Source: a virus
Length of the DNA stretch: 31,226 nucleotides
IMG/VR virus record: IMGVR_UViG_3300042691_010634
Location: 1 to 31,226 of that record
Strand: one strand, 5' to 3'
Part shown: positions 1-8,371 of the stretch, piece after piece
Layout: each line of letters opens with the position of its first letter
Position numbering within the stretch: position 1 is the first letter of the stretch
Program-made: the position numbers and the translations under genes
The notes under the pieces: model-generated
Database searches by the model: none
What the model was told of the DNA's origin: nothing
The model's input: the letters and a program-made list of their open reading frames with translations, nothing else

Positions 1-3000
1 GGCAGCAGCTTCTTCAGCGCGGCCGGGACGATCTTGTCGTAGAAGGAGCGCATGCCGGCGCCGCCCACTTTCAGCCCGTCGCCAGCGATGCCTCGGAACC
101 CTTCCTCGTCAGGTTCCTGTTGCATGAGCTTCTCGGCGATCTCTTTCCCGATGTAGTTCTCGATCTCCTTTGGGGGAACGTCGTCCTTCTCCAGCACGGG
201 GCGCGTGGAGGTGTTGATCGTTTCCCCGGGCTCAGTGGCAATCAGCGTTCCACGCCCGACCCCGTCCTGCATGTAGTAAACGCCACCGACCGCGCGGCTC
301 AGACTGTATCGATCGGCAGACTGCTCGCCCGTCACGAACGCGACACGGTCGTGACCTTCCTGCACAGCCATCGTGATGATGCGCTTGAGCGCGAGATTCA
401 CCCACGAGTCGGTCTTCTCGACGAAGGGGGCGCGGGGGGTAGTGCCCCTGCCGTGCGCGTTCCCCGTGCCGGCCCGGCCGGCGGGCGGCTCGCCGAGCTG
501 GCGCAGGATTTCGTTTTCGCGCGCGCGCAGTCGCTCGCCCTCTTGCGCCCCGTCGCGGCCAGCCGGAAGCGCGCGGAGCTGCTGCTTGATTTGCTTCAGC
601 TCTTCGCTCAGCTGCTCTTTGGTGCGCTTGGGCGGGATGAACCCATTCTTCCTTCCATCCTGCGCCCAGTCGGACTGGATCTCCTCGACGAACAGCACGC
701 GCTTGCCATCGGCATCCGCGCGTTCGTTCATGCGGATGTGAGCAAGGACGTTGGGGTCATCCCAATGCGGCGACTTATAAGTTCCGGGTCCGCCGCCGCG
801 AATTGGGGCCGCTATGAATTGGGCGCGCTGCGCCTCGCCCATGCGATCCCAGACTGCCGGGTCGATCAGGGAGCGGGCATATTTTTCTTTGTCGATGGGC
901 AGCGTCAGCAGCACTTCTCGGTACTTGTCGCCGCCCGGAAGGGTGTAGCTGGAATACTTGGCGGGGTTCCCGACGCTTTCGATGGCGCGCCGCACATCGT
1001 CGCGGCCTTCTTTCGCTGCGGCATCATCAATCTCGTCCCACGACTGGCCGGCATGGATTGCGCGAGCCGTCTCGGTGTCTCGGTTTTCGAAAGACCAATC
1101 GTCCAGCCATTCATCGAGTTCGCGGCCGCTCTCGAATCCGCCACCGAGCTGCGTCTCGCGGATCTGCACGCCGCCCCGCTTCAGGTACTCGACGAGCTGG
1201 TCGCGCGTCACCTTGCCCTGCTGCAGGTCGAGCCACTCGCTGATGCCAGACCACTCGACCTCGTCGCCCTTCACCTTGCCCTGCGCGATGAGCCCCTTCA
1301 GCACGCCCTTCCACCCGTCGACCGGCGCGGCCTTCATCGGCACGTTGTTCGCGAACTGCTCTTCGAGCGCGGAGTACATGCCGAGCTTGTTGATGCGGCG
1401 GGAGAAGCGGGTGTCGCTATCGCCGACGCGACCCTCGGTCCACGTCCACTCGGGCATCAGGCCGGTCTTCTGCTCAGAGAATACCGTGCCCTCGACCTTC
1501 GCCGTGCGATTCGTGTCGCCGTGTGGGCCGTAGTTCAGCCAACTATTCTGGCCGCGCGTTTCGCTGGTGATGGCGCCGACAGCGGAGCCGGTGAACAGGC
1601 GCACGTGCGACTGCCACGCGTTCTCCTCGCCATGCTCGCGGAAGCCGGCGCCCTCCATGCCGTGGCCGAAGGCGTCGTGCACAGCGCGGAACAGGTCGTT
1701 CGCGAGGACACGCTTCGGCTTGCCATCCAGCGAGCCGTAAGGCCAAGTGATGCCGGTGCCGACCAGCATGGCATTGTCGTCCGGCGCAGCCTCGCCGGTG
1801 CCGAAGCCGTCTTCGGTCGCGTACACGCCCATCGTCTGCGTCTTGCGCAGGTCGCGCATCGCGTTCCACGGGTTGCCGGCGTAGGGATCGTTGGACGCGT
1901 CGTAGAACCAGAACTTGAAACCGGCGCGTTCGAGCGCCCGGTACTGGGCGACCGTCTGGCGAATCAGGTTGTCGTAGGCTTCCTTGACCTTCGGGTCGTT
2001 AGGAGCGTGCGGCATCGCCTCGTAGGCGGCGGCGATGCGCTTGGCGCGGGCGGGATCGACCTGAGCGTATTCAGCCTGCCGCTGCAGGTCGATCCCGTTT
2101 TCTTTGGCGTAGCGCTCTGCTACTTGGACGACTTGGGGGTCTGGTCCGGTCGCGCCCTCAACAACCGGTCCACCTTCAAGCGGCGGATAGCTTCGGCCCG
2201 AATCCCGTCCTCCTCGGTTTCCGACTCGTCGCGAGAGCCGGGTGCCGCTGTCGCCGTCGAGCTTGGCGATGTAGCGGGATCGGATTCCCTCCACACTTTC
2301 CCGCCAACCATCAAGCCGGTCGAGTAGATCGGGTCGTCCTCGGTTGCTGATCTCACGTCGTAGCCCTTCGCGCGCAACCTCTGGCGAATCCCATCCAGCT
2401 CCTGTGATTCCTTTGACATCGTGGTATTCCCCTGTCGATTTGACGTCGTCGGTGACCTTCGTGATTTTACCACTAATGGAACTCGGGAGCGCGTCCAGCG
2501 CGGCTTCGACGGCGGCGTAGAATTTCTTGTAACCCTTGCCGACATTCCCGAAGTCGATGATGAACACGCGCTTGCCGGCCTGCGTGAACCCGGCATTGCC
2601 GAGCTTCGCGCGCAGCGCACGCTCCAGCACTTCGAGGTCGCGCTGCGACGGGGACTTCGCGAACTCCAGCGCAATGCCCTTGTCGGCGTTGGTCGCCTTC
2701 GGGTCCAACTGGAACCACGGCACAGCGTCCTGACTGTGCACGTACAGCGTTGCAATAGCGTAGAGGTCGGCCAGTGAGCGGTCGTAATTGTCGGGCTTCA
2801 GGGCGGCCAGCGTCGCAACCATGTTGCTATTGACCGCGCCCTCAAACGCACCTTTGCCGCGCTCGGTCGAGTAGAGCGGGGCCTGCAGCGCATCCATCAG
2901 CAGGTCTTTCCCGCCCTTCACCGTGACGGCGGCGGCTTCCTTCGTGTAGCGCTCGCGCACGTCGCGCGGTGCATTCACGAGCGCTTCAGCGCCCGGCAGG

Positions 3001-6000
3001 CTGGCGGACGGCACCGCTTCCCACGTGATGTTCTGCTCGGCCCGCTGCAGGTAGGACTGGAAGTCGTACTTCGCATCGAAGTCCGCGTCGGCCCCGTCGT
3101 CCAATCCGGCGGCGCGCGCGTAGGTCCACAGCGCTGCTTGCGCCATACGGGGCTTGAGCTGCGTCTGGTGCTTCGAGTTGTAGGCGCGGGTCACTTCCTG
3201 CGTGATGTAGTTCGCGAAGCGATACTGCGCGTCGGTGAAGTGGTCCGTGGTGTACCCGTACAGGCGCGCCATCCACATGTCCATCGTGGCGGCGTTTTCG
3301 TACTTGTCCGACTTGAAGGTCGCGTCCCACAAATTGCGGTAGAAGTTCAGCACCTTGCGGTTCACGCCCGGGGTGTCGAGCGTCATCTCCTTGTCGGTGA
3401 GCAGGCGCTCCGCTTCGCGCGCGAACACATTCGGGAAGCGGCCGGACTTGACGCGCTCGCCCCGCGCGATCTGGTAAGCGGCCTTGACCGCGAAGGTCGT
3501 GTTGGCACCGACCTGCGCATTCACCGAGAAGCGCGCCATGACGCGCACGATCTTCTCCATCAGCACCTTGTCGTGTTTCGCGAGCCGGCGGATCTCCTCG
3601 CCGCTGCGCTCGTACCACCACGCCGACTCGGGCATCTGCGCGAGCGGGTCTTCCATGTTCTCGATGACCCGGTTCACCAGTGTCTGGATGTCGGCGTCGG
3701 TCTTGATGTTCTGGGGCGCACCGGAAATGTCGCCGTTGCCATTGCGGCGCCACGAGCCGTCGGCAAGCCGGAGGATCTGGTCGTGCCCTAGCCGCTGCGT
3801 GCCGACGCTGCGGGCGAAGCGCGTGTCACCCGGCAGGCCGCGCGCGAAGCGCGAGCCCCGGAAGTCCTGCGTGACGTTGCCGCCCTCTTCGGTGTAGCGC
3901 CGCGCACGGGCCAGCAGGGCGTCGATCTCGTCCTGCGTGATGTGCTTGAAGTATTGCCCCAGCACGGGCGTCCTGCGCAGCGCCTGCGCCACCATGACGC
4001 GCGCACGGGGCATCACGCCGGCGGGGTCGCGCGCGCCGCGCTCGGCGGTGCGGGCGATGTACTCCTCGGCCGCCTCGCGCGCGTCAGTAAACTCATTTTC
4101 CCGCAGGTTGAGCTTGCCAGCGCGCCCTGCCGCGACAACGTCGTCGAGCAGCTTGTCGAACGCGCGCCTGCCCTCGGGGGAGTTCGCGATGTCGAACAGC
4201 CCGCGAAGCCCGGCGTGAGCGACCTGCTCGTGGAAGTAGGTGCGCGCGGCCTTGACGGGGTTCGGCAGCTCGTCGGCGACCATGTACACGGTGCCGTTGT
4301 CGTACACGCCGGCCACGCCTTCGGCGCTTTCCGCCTCCATTTTCGCGCGGATGTGCGCGGGGAGTTCGCTGGAGGTCGCCACGACCCGGACGGGGGCGGC
4401 ACCTTTGAGCGAGGAGGTCAGCCCCTCAAAGGCTTGTTGAAGCCGACCCACGTCCGGGCCACGGCGGACGGGTGCGCCCTGCTGATTCGGCACGGCGCGC
4501 GAGAGGCGCGTCCCGTCCGGGGCGGGCAGGGCTTCGATTTGTTCGGCCGGCTCGAATGCCGCCTCGATGCCGTCGGCGGCCGGCTGCGGCCGCAAGTCTG
4601 GCGTCAGCGCGTCGCGGCGCATCGCCATTGCGCCCTCGACGTTGCCGGTGCGCTCAGCTGCAGCGGCACGCTGTTCGAGTTGCTGCTGCATGGCAGGGGT
4701 CGCGGCCACGCCGCGCGAGTCGACAGGCATTGCCGGCGGCGGCAGCGCGAGCGTCCCCTCCTGCGGCGGCGGCGCCAGCTCGATCTCTTCGAGCAGGCTG
4801 CCGATGTCCTCGACCTTCGTGCCCTTCTTCGGCGGGGCTGGCGGGAACGGCTCATTCAGCCGCGCCTCGGGCGCAGGGAGCGCTTCTATTTCCTCGACCG
4901 GCACATTCTCGTCGACCTGCGTCTGCGCGCGCTGCGCGCGTTCCTGCGCCTCGCGCATGCGCACGACCATGTCGACCAGCTGGTCATTCAGCCGCACCGG
5001 TGCCGGCGGTTCCTGCGTCGGCGGGATCTCCACTTCGTCGAGCATGGTCGGCTCAACCGCCACGCCCGGCGACGGGCTCGTGCCGGTGCGCTGGAACAGG
5101 TCGGCAATCTGGTCGTAGCCGCCGCGCAGGCGTTCGTTGCCGGCGGCGATCGCGGCGGGGGCAATCTGCGTCGGGTCGGCCTGCTGCTCGTAGGCGGGGG
5201 CGAGCGCCTCGACCGCGCGCAGGATGTCGAGCTTCTGCTGGTCAGTTGGGCCGGGCGGCTGGTTCGGGCCCGGCTGCGTGCCCTGCACGGCGCCGGAGAC
5301 GCCGCCCAGTGGGCCGCCGTAGCCAGCCCCTGCCACTGCCCCTGCCAGTGCCCGATCGCCCGCCTCGCGCCACGAGAGCTTGTCCTGCGGGGTCGTCGTC
5401 AGATATTCGAGCGCTTCCTGCGGGGCTTCGGTGAGCCCTTCGCGCGTGCCGGCGGTGAGTGCGCCGACGGCCCCGCCCTTCAGTGCGCCCATGCCTGCGG
5501 TGCCGGGGTTCAAGATCCCCATCGCACCGATCCGCTCCAGCGCGGAAACAGCGGCCGCCGTCGGCACAGCCATCGAGAGGTCGGTCGCGGAGACTTCGGA
5601 TCGCCCGTGCGCCGTTGCGCGGTCACGCGCCAGCTCGCCGCTGCGCATCGTCATGTAGGTCGGCAGGCCGGCGGGCGACGCCGCCATGAACATGTCGGGG
5701 ATGGAAACGATGCCCTGCTCGGCAGAGAATTTGCCGACCTCGGCCAGCGTGTCGACGATCCCCTCGGCGCTCTTGACTTTCTCCCACGTGCCCTGCGGCA
5801 CATAGCCCGCATTGTTCGCGCGTAGCGTCTTGGCAAGGTTGCCCGCGACGGACGGGGCCTGACGGTACTCGTCGCCGGTGACGAAGCGCAGCCCCTGATC
5901 GTCGTAGACCACGCCGGCCTGCGCCCAGTCGGGCAGCGCCTCGGCAATGCCGACGCCCGCGTCGATCAGGCCGCCCATCAGGTCCGCGCCACGCTCTGCC

Positions 6001-6179
6001 ATGCCGCGCGCAGCGTTCGCGAAGAAACCCGGCTGCGACTGCGGTTCCACCACCTTGAAGCCCGGCGGGGGCGGCGGCAGCTCAATAGGCTTGATGGGCG
6101 ACAGCGGACCTTCGGCCTGCGCCGGCTGCGCGGCCTGCCCTACAACACGAAAGCCCGGGGGAGGCGGCGGCAGCGTCAT
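1..6179 (-). CDS. Giant multidomain polyvalent (LPD-type) phage protein, 3' end outside the window
   Basis: An uninterrupted frame of 2,059 codons starts at ATG 6179, overlapping the previous stop as ATGA, and runs off the left edge. Residues 1-44 carry two LPPPPPGF[R/K]VV motifs. About 150-297 is an Ala/Gly-rich hydrophobic stretch and 300-560 is Pro/Gln-rich linker. About 580-775 contains HEQVAH (H650, E651, H655) with E705/E706 downstream, like zincin metallopeptidase domains. About 790-1040 is helical. About 1350-1585 has HDAFGH (1501-1506) followed by a Glu/Asn/Trp-rich conserved-looking block. From 1600 on it resembles the C-terminal region of large polyvalent phage proteins, including EEIQSDW at 1832-1838. 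TR[L/F][S/A]R motifs at 557, 786, 1313 and 1590 separate the blocks. Families of this kind are thought to be packaged and delivered with phage DNA and to act in the host. Its place after the virion-internal genes agrees, but delivery is inference. The overall family is fairly sure; individual activities are not. Confidence 0.8.
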   Translation of the reverse strand, partial: MTLPPPPPGFRVVGQAAQPAQAEGPLSPIKPIELPPPPPGFKVVEPQSQPGFFANAARGMAERGADLMGGLIDAGVGIAEALPDWAQAGVVYDDQGLRFVTGDEYRQAPSVAGNLAKTLRANNAGYVPQGTWEKVKSAEGIVDTLAEVGKFSAEQGIVSIPDMFMAASPAGLPTYMTMRSGELARDRATAHGRSEVSATDLSMAVPTAAAVSALERIGAMGILNPGTAGMGALKGGAVGALTAGTREGLTEAPQEALEYLTTTPQDKLSWREAGDRALAGAVAGAGYGGPLGGVSGAVQGTQPGPNQPPGPTDQQKLDILRAVEALAPAYEQQADPTQIAPAAIAAGNERLRGGYDQIADLFQRTGTSPSPGVAVEPTMLDEVEIPPTQEPPAPVRLNDQLVDMVVRMREAQERAQRAQTQVDENVPVEEIEALPAPEARLNEPFPPAPPKKGTKVEDIGSLLEEIELAPPPQEGTLALPPPAMPVDSRGVAATPAMQQQLEQRAAAAERTGNVEGAMAMRRDALTPDLRPQPAADGIEAAFEPAEQIEALPAPDGTRLSRAVPNQQGAPVRRGPDVGRLQQAFEGLTSSLKGAAPVRVVATSSELPAHIRAKMEAESAEGVAGVYDNGTVYMVADELPNPVKAARTYFHEQVAHAGLRGLFDIANSPEGRRAFDKLLDDVVAAGRAGKLNLRENEFTDAREAAEEYIARTAERGARDPAGVMPRARVMVAQALRRTPVLGQYFKHITQDEIDALLARARRYTEEGGNVTQDFRGSRFARGLPGDTRFARSVGTQRLGHDQILRLADGSWRRNGNGDISGAPQNIKTDADIQTLVNRVIENMEDPLAQMPESAWWYERSGEEIRRLAKHDKVLMEKIVRVMARFSVNAQVGANTTFAVKAAYQIARGERVKSGRFPNVFAREAERLLTDKEMTLDTPGVNRKVLNFYRNLWDATFKSDKYENAATMDMWMARLYGYTTDHFTDAQYRFANYITQEVTRAYNSKHQTQLKPRMAQAALWTYARAAGLDDGADADFDAKYDFQSYLQRAEQNITWEAVPSASLPGAEALVNAPRDVRERYTKEAAAVTVKGGKDLLMDALQAPLYSTERGKGAFEGAVNSNMVATLAALKPDNYDRSLADLYAIATLYVHSQDAVPWFQLDPKATNADKGIALEFAKSPSQRDLEVLERALRAKLGNAGFTQAGKRVFIIDFGNVGKGYKKFYAAVEAALDALPSSISGKITKVTDDVKSTGEYHDVKGITGAGWDSPEVAREGLRREISNRGRPDLLDRLDGWRESVEGIRSRYIAKLDGDSGTRLSRRVGNRGGRDSGRSYPPLEGGPVVEGATGPDPQVVQVAERYAKENGIDLQRQAEYAQVDPARAKRIAAAYEAMPHAPNDPKVKEAYDNLIRQTVAQYRALERAGFKFWFYDASNDPYAGNPWNAMRDLRKTQTMGVYATEDGFGTGEAAPDDNAMLVGTGITWPYGSLDGKPKRVLANDLFRAVHDAFGHGMEGAGFREHGEENAWQSHVRLFTGSAVGAITSETRGQNSWLNYGPHGDTNRTAKVEGTVFSEQKTGLMPEWTWTEGRVGDSDTRFSRRINKLGMYSALEEQFANNVPMKAAPVDGWKGVLKGLIAQGKVKGDEVEWSGISEWLDLQQGKVTRDQLVEYLKRGGVQIRETQLGGGFESGRELDEWLDDWSFENRDTETARAIHAGQSWDEIDDAAAKEGRDDVRRAIESVGNPAKYSSYTLPGGDKYREVLLTLPIDKEKYARSLIDPAVWDRMGEAQRAQFIAAPIRGGGPGTYKSPHWDDPNVLAHIRMNERADADGKRVLFVEEIQSDWAQDGRKNGFIPPKRTKEQLSEELKQIKQQLRALPAGRDGAQEGERLRARENEILRQLGEPPAGRAGTGNAHGRGTTPRAPFVEKTDSWVNLALKRIITMAVQEGHDRVAFVTGEQSADRYSLSRAVGGVYYMQDGVGRGTLIATEPGETINTSTRPVLEKDDVPPKEIENYIGKEIAEKLMQQEPDEEGFRGIAGDGLKVGGAGMRSFYDKIVPAALKKLL
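2120..2419 (-). CDS. Nested out-of-frame small gene inside the giant gene (99 aa)
   Basis: The ATG at 2419 is preceded by AGGGGA with 8 bases of spacing, and the frame stays open to TAG at 2120. It lies one base downstream of the giant gene's frame (+1). The product begins MSKESQELDGIRQRLRAK, has a mixed hydrophobic core with YDVRSATEDDPIY and MVGGKVWRE, then a Ser/Thr/Pro/Ala linker, then a charged helix rich in Arg, Lys and Glu. By hand count, 76 of 99 codons end in G or C in this frame, against 54 of 99 in the giant frame, whereas a sampled stretch of the giant frame elsewhere had 16 of 19. Only the linker segment shows stronger bias in the giant frame, where it encodes TRLSRR. This suggests real dual coding. 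Function is not recognised. It could still be a chance open frame, since GC-rich DNA makes those common. Confidence 0.5.
   Translation of the reverse strand: MSKESQELDGIRQRLRAKGYDVRSATEDDPIYSTGLMVGGKVWRESDPATSPSSTATAAPGSRDESETEEDGIRAEAIRRLKVDRLLRARPDQTPKSSK
6048..6173 (-). repeat. Duplicated LPPPPPGF[R/K]VV motif at the N-terminus of the giant protein
   Basis: Two copies of an 11-residue motif at residues 3-13 and 34-44 of the giant protein. The DNA of the copies is also similar, so the duplication is likely recent or maintained. Proline-rich short motifs of this kind may serve as docking or packaging tags, which is inference. Confidence 0.6.
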
Positions 6180-7600
6180 TTGGCTGGCACCCACTGCTTC
6201 GTGACCGGGTCGCGATACATGATGTCGCCCTTGTCGTTTGTTGCGATTTCCGCGCCCGGCGGGACTCCGGCTGGCGCGGCGGCTGGCGCGGCGGCTGGCG
6301 CGGTCTGCCCATAGAACTGCCGGCCGTAGTCGGTGAGCTGAAGCATGCCCTTGTCGTCGATGGTCGAGACGGTTTGCTGGTTCGCCACGTCGGCGTAACC
6401 CTTGACCAAACCATTCGCGTCGCCGATCGGCTTCAGCGTCCCGTCGACGACAGCCTGCGCTGCGCGCGGGGGCATGCCCTGAGCAACCAGTTCGTTGTAG
6501 CGCTGCTGCTTGGCCGTGCCGTCCGCGCCGCCACCGCTACCTGCGTCCATCTGCTGCGGGGTCATCGGCGCTCGATAGACCTCCTGCAGCGTGTCGACAA
6601 CGCGATTGCCTGCGCGCTGCTGGAACTGCTGCTGCTGCCACGACGCCTCGCGGTCAATCTGCGGATGCTGACGCAGTGCATAGTCGACCTCGGCGTCGTC
6701 GACGCTGTCGTAGCTTGCGTAGGGTTTGCCGGTGTACGGGTCGACGCCCTTGCCGCCGACCGCCGCTTCGAGCGCCTGCTCGGGCATCACGGTCTGGCCG
6801 TTGATCATGGTCGGGATGTTGGTGGCGCGGCCGCCGTTCAGGCGCGGGTCGGTGACGGTCGCCATGCGGTGCGTGCTGATTGAGCCGTCGTCGTTCTGCA
6901 CGATCGGGCGGCCGTCCGGCAGCGCGCCGATGATGCCCGGCATTTGCGCGGCGGGCTGCTGGCCCAGCTGCACAACGCTGTACCCCGGAGCGACGTCTCG
7001 ATACCGCTCGTTCATCGCCTGCTGCTGGTACAGCCCGGCGTGCGCGTCGCTGGCGCGGCCAGCTGCAGCGCTTGCGCCTGCTGCTGCGTTACGCGAATTC
7101 ACCAGCGCTCCGTGACCCGGGCTCCACGAGTGATTCCCGGTGATCGAGTTGATGACGCCAGACTCGGACTGCTTGAACGGCTCCACGCCCGTGCCCGGTT
7201 GCGCGGCCGCGCCGTACAGATTGACGCCCATCACGTCGCCACGCTGTGCGGCGCCGAGCGCGCCACGCTGCGCCTCGTAGCTGTTCAGGTCGCCGAGCCC
7301 CTGCGTGACATCGCGCAGGTTCGGGTTTTCACTGCTGGCATACAGCGACGCAATCGCGCCCGGGGTAATCCCGGCCGGCAGCGGGATCTCGGACAGCACG
7401 CTCGGCAGGCTCTCGCGCGCGGCGTACTTCTGCTGGTTCAGTCCCGTCTCGCTGTCGTCGCGTGCTGCGCTGGAGCGCGCACTGTCGACGTAGGCGAGGT
7501 CGCGCATCTGGTCGCCGTAGGCGTTGCCGCCGCGCGAAGCGAATGCGCCCATGACGTCGTTGATGCCGCGCGACGCGCCGGCGTAGGTGCGGAACCTCAC
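6176..7600 (-). CDS. Virion-associated protein, candidate internal/ejection protein (474 aa)
   Basis: GTG start at 7600 overlaps the previous stop as GTGA, and the stop overlaps the giant gene as ATGA. The product is rich in Ala, Gly and Gln, with no signal peptide or membrane segment. Around residues 255-305 it has a NIPTMINGQTVMPEQA block followed by a YALRQHP segment; blocks of this form recur in phage virion proteins of unknown role. Near the C-terminus an APAAAPAAAPAG linker is encoded by a tandem 12-base repeat, and the protein ends in PVTKQWVPAK. Its position between two Ala/Gly-rich virion-like proteins and the giant protein suggests a structural or DNA-ejection role. That is inference from context. 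Confidence 0.6.
   Translation of the reverse strand: MRFRTYAGASRGINDVMGAFASRGGNAYGDQMRDLAYVDSARSSAARDDSETGLNQQKYAARESLPSVLSEIPLPAGITPGAIASLYASSENPNLRDVTQGLGDLNSYEAQRGALGAAQRGDVMGVNLYGAAAQPGTGVEPFKQSESGVINSITGNHSWSPGHGALVNSRNAAAGASAAAGRASDAHAGLYQQQAMNERYRDVAPGYSVVQLGQQPAAQMPGIIGALPDGRPIVQNDDGSISTHRMATVTDPRLNGGRATNIPTMINGQTVMPEQALEAAVGGKGVDPYTGKPYASYDSVDDAEVDYALRQHPQIDREASWQQQQFQQRAGNRVVDTLQEVYRAPMTPQQMDAGSGGGADGTAKQQRYNELVAQGMPPRAAQAVVDGTLKPIGDANGLVKGYADVANQQTVSTIDDKGMLQLTDYGRQFYGQTAPAAAPAAAPAGVPPGAEIATNDKGDIMYRDPVTKQWVPAK
6269..6304. repeat. Three tandem 12-base repeats encoding APAA units
   Basis: Units begin at 6269, 6281 and 6293 (ggctggcgcggc, with the last base differing in the third). 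They lie in the 474-residue gene and code for the Ala/Pro linker. Such repeats can expand or contract by slippage, keeping frame. Confidence 0.7.
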
Positions 7601-8370
7601 GAGAAACCTCCCTGCCGCAGAGACGAGCCGAGTGACGGCTGCGACACGCCCGTGCGTCGGCCCGGCACAGCGTTGCCTCGCGTGCCGAACTTCGTGGAGG
7701 CGGCGCCCGGGACCACGCTGCCCGGCATCATGCTCGGCGCGGAAACGGGCGCGGCGCCGGCGCCAAACATGGGGTAACCCTGCGGCGCGGGCGTGCCCAT
7801 CGCCATGCCGGCGCCCTGTAGCATGTCGCCCGCCATCATCATGCCGCCGCTCGGCTCGATCGAATTCATCTGCAGCTCACGCACGCCCATCGCGCCCCGC
7901 AGGTCGGAGCGAATGCCAGCCCGCTGCAGCGAGCCGTCCATGTTGTTGAACGACTCCTGTAGCGCGAGGTCCGCAGGCGCCGCTGCCTTGCCTTGCAGTG
8001 ACGCGAGGCGCGTGGCATAGCGAAGCTCATCTGCCGCGCGGCGCGCCTTCGCGTCGCTGTAGGCGTCGGACACCTTGCCGCCATACACCGGGCCCGCGAT
8101 GGCAGCGCTCGGCGCAGTGACGTCGGATGTCAGGCGCTGCACTGCCTGCTGCTCGGCGCGGTCGAGCGCCGGCATGCGCTGCTGCGGCTGGTACTGCTGG
8201 ACCTGCTGGTCGGTGACCGCGACCTGCTTGCGCATCGCGTCGTTGTTCATCGCGCCCATTTCGCGCATCACGGCCGCGCGCTTCTTGTCGGCGGACTTCA
8301 CCGCAGACTGCTTCACGAAGTGGCCGGCGGCGGTCGCCGCGATCGGAAGGAGTGCGTCGAGAATGTTCAT
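7597..8370 (-). CDS. Candidate internal virion protein (257 aa)
   Basis: ATG start at 8370, one base after the preceding stop. The N-terminus MNILDALLPIAATAAGHFVK is a short hydrophobic helix, followed by a charged and Gln-rich helical region (about 30-150) and a Met/Gly/Pro-rich C-terminal half with low complexity. The composition and short hydrophobic N-terminus resemble small internal or ejection proteins of short-tailed phages, which help carry DNA across the envelope. No family is recognised. It is coupled to the genes on both sides, so it probably belongs to the same assembly. Confidence 0.6.
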   Translation of the reverse strand: MNILDALLPIAATAAGHFVKQSAVKSADKKRAAVMREMGAMNNDAMRKQVAVTDQQVQQYQPQQRMPALDRAEQQAVQRLTSDVTAPSAAIAGPVYGGKVSDAYSDAKARRAADELRYATRLASLQGKAAAPADLALQESFNNMDGSLQRAGIRSDLRGAMGVRELQMNSIEPSGGMMMAGDMLQGAGMAMGTPAPQGYPMFGAGAAPVSAPSMMPGSVVPGAASTKFGTRGNAVPGRRTGVSQPSLGSSLRQGGFS

Positions 8371-8371
8371 G

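Noticed and set aside
300-345. SADRYSLSRAV as a fifth TR[L/F][S/A]R motif
   Set aside because: It is part of the C-terminal polyvalent domain sequence and lacks the Thr-Arg pair at a boundary.
120-2327. 735-codon plus-strand open frame
   Set aside because: It lies opposite the giant gene and reads as Arg/Ala/Leu/His-rich shadow sequence with no domain; GC-rich codon bias keeps antisense frames open.
2986-3753. 255-codon minus-strand frame inside the giant gene
   Set aside because: Arg/His-rich sequence without ribosome site, and the host frame keeps strong codon bias here, unlike at 2120-2419.
3942-5825. 627-codon plus-strand open frame
   Set aside because: Antisense to the giant gene, with arginine-rich low-quality sequence and no ribosome site in a coherent position.
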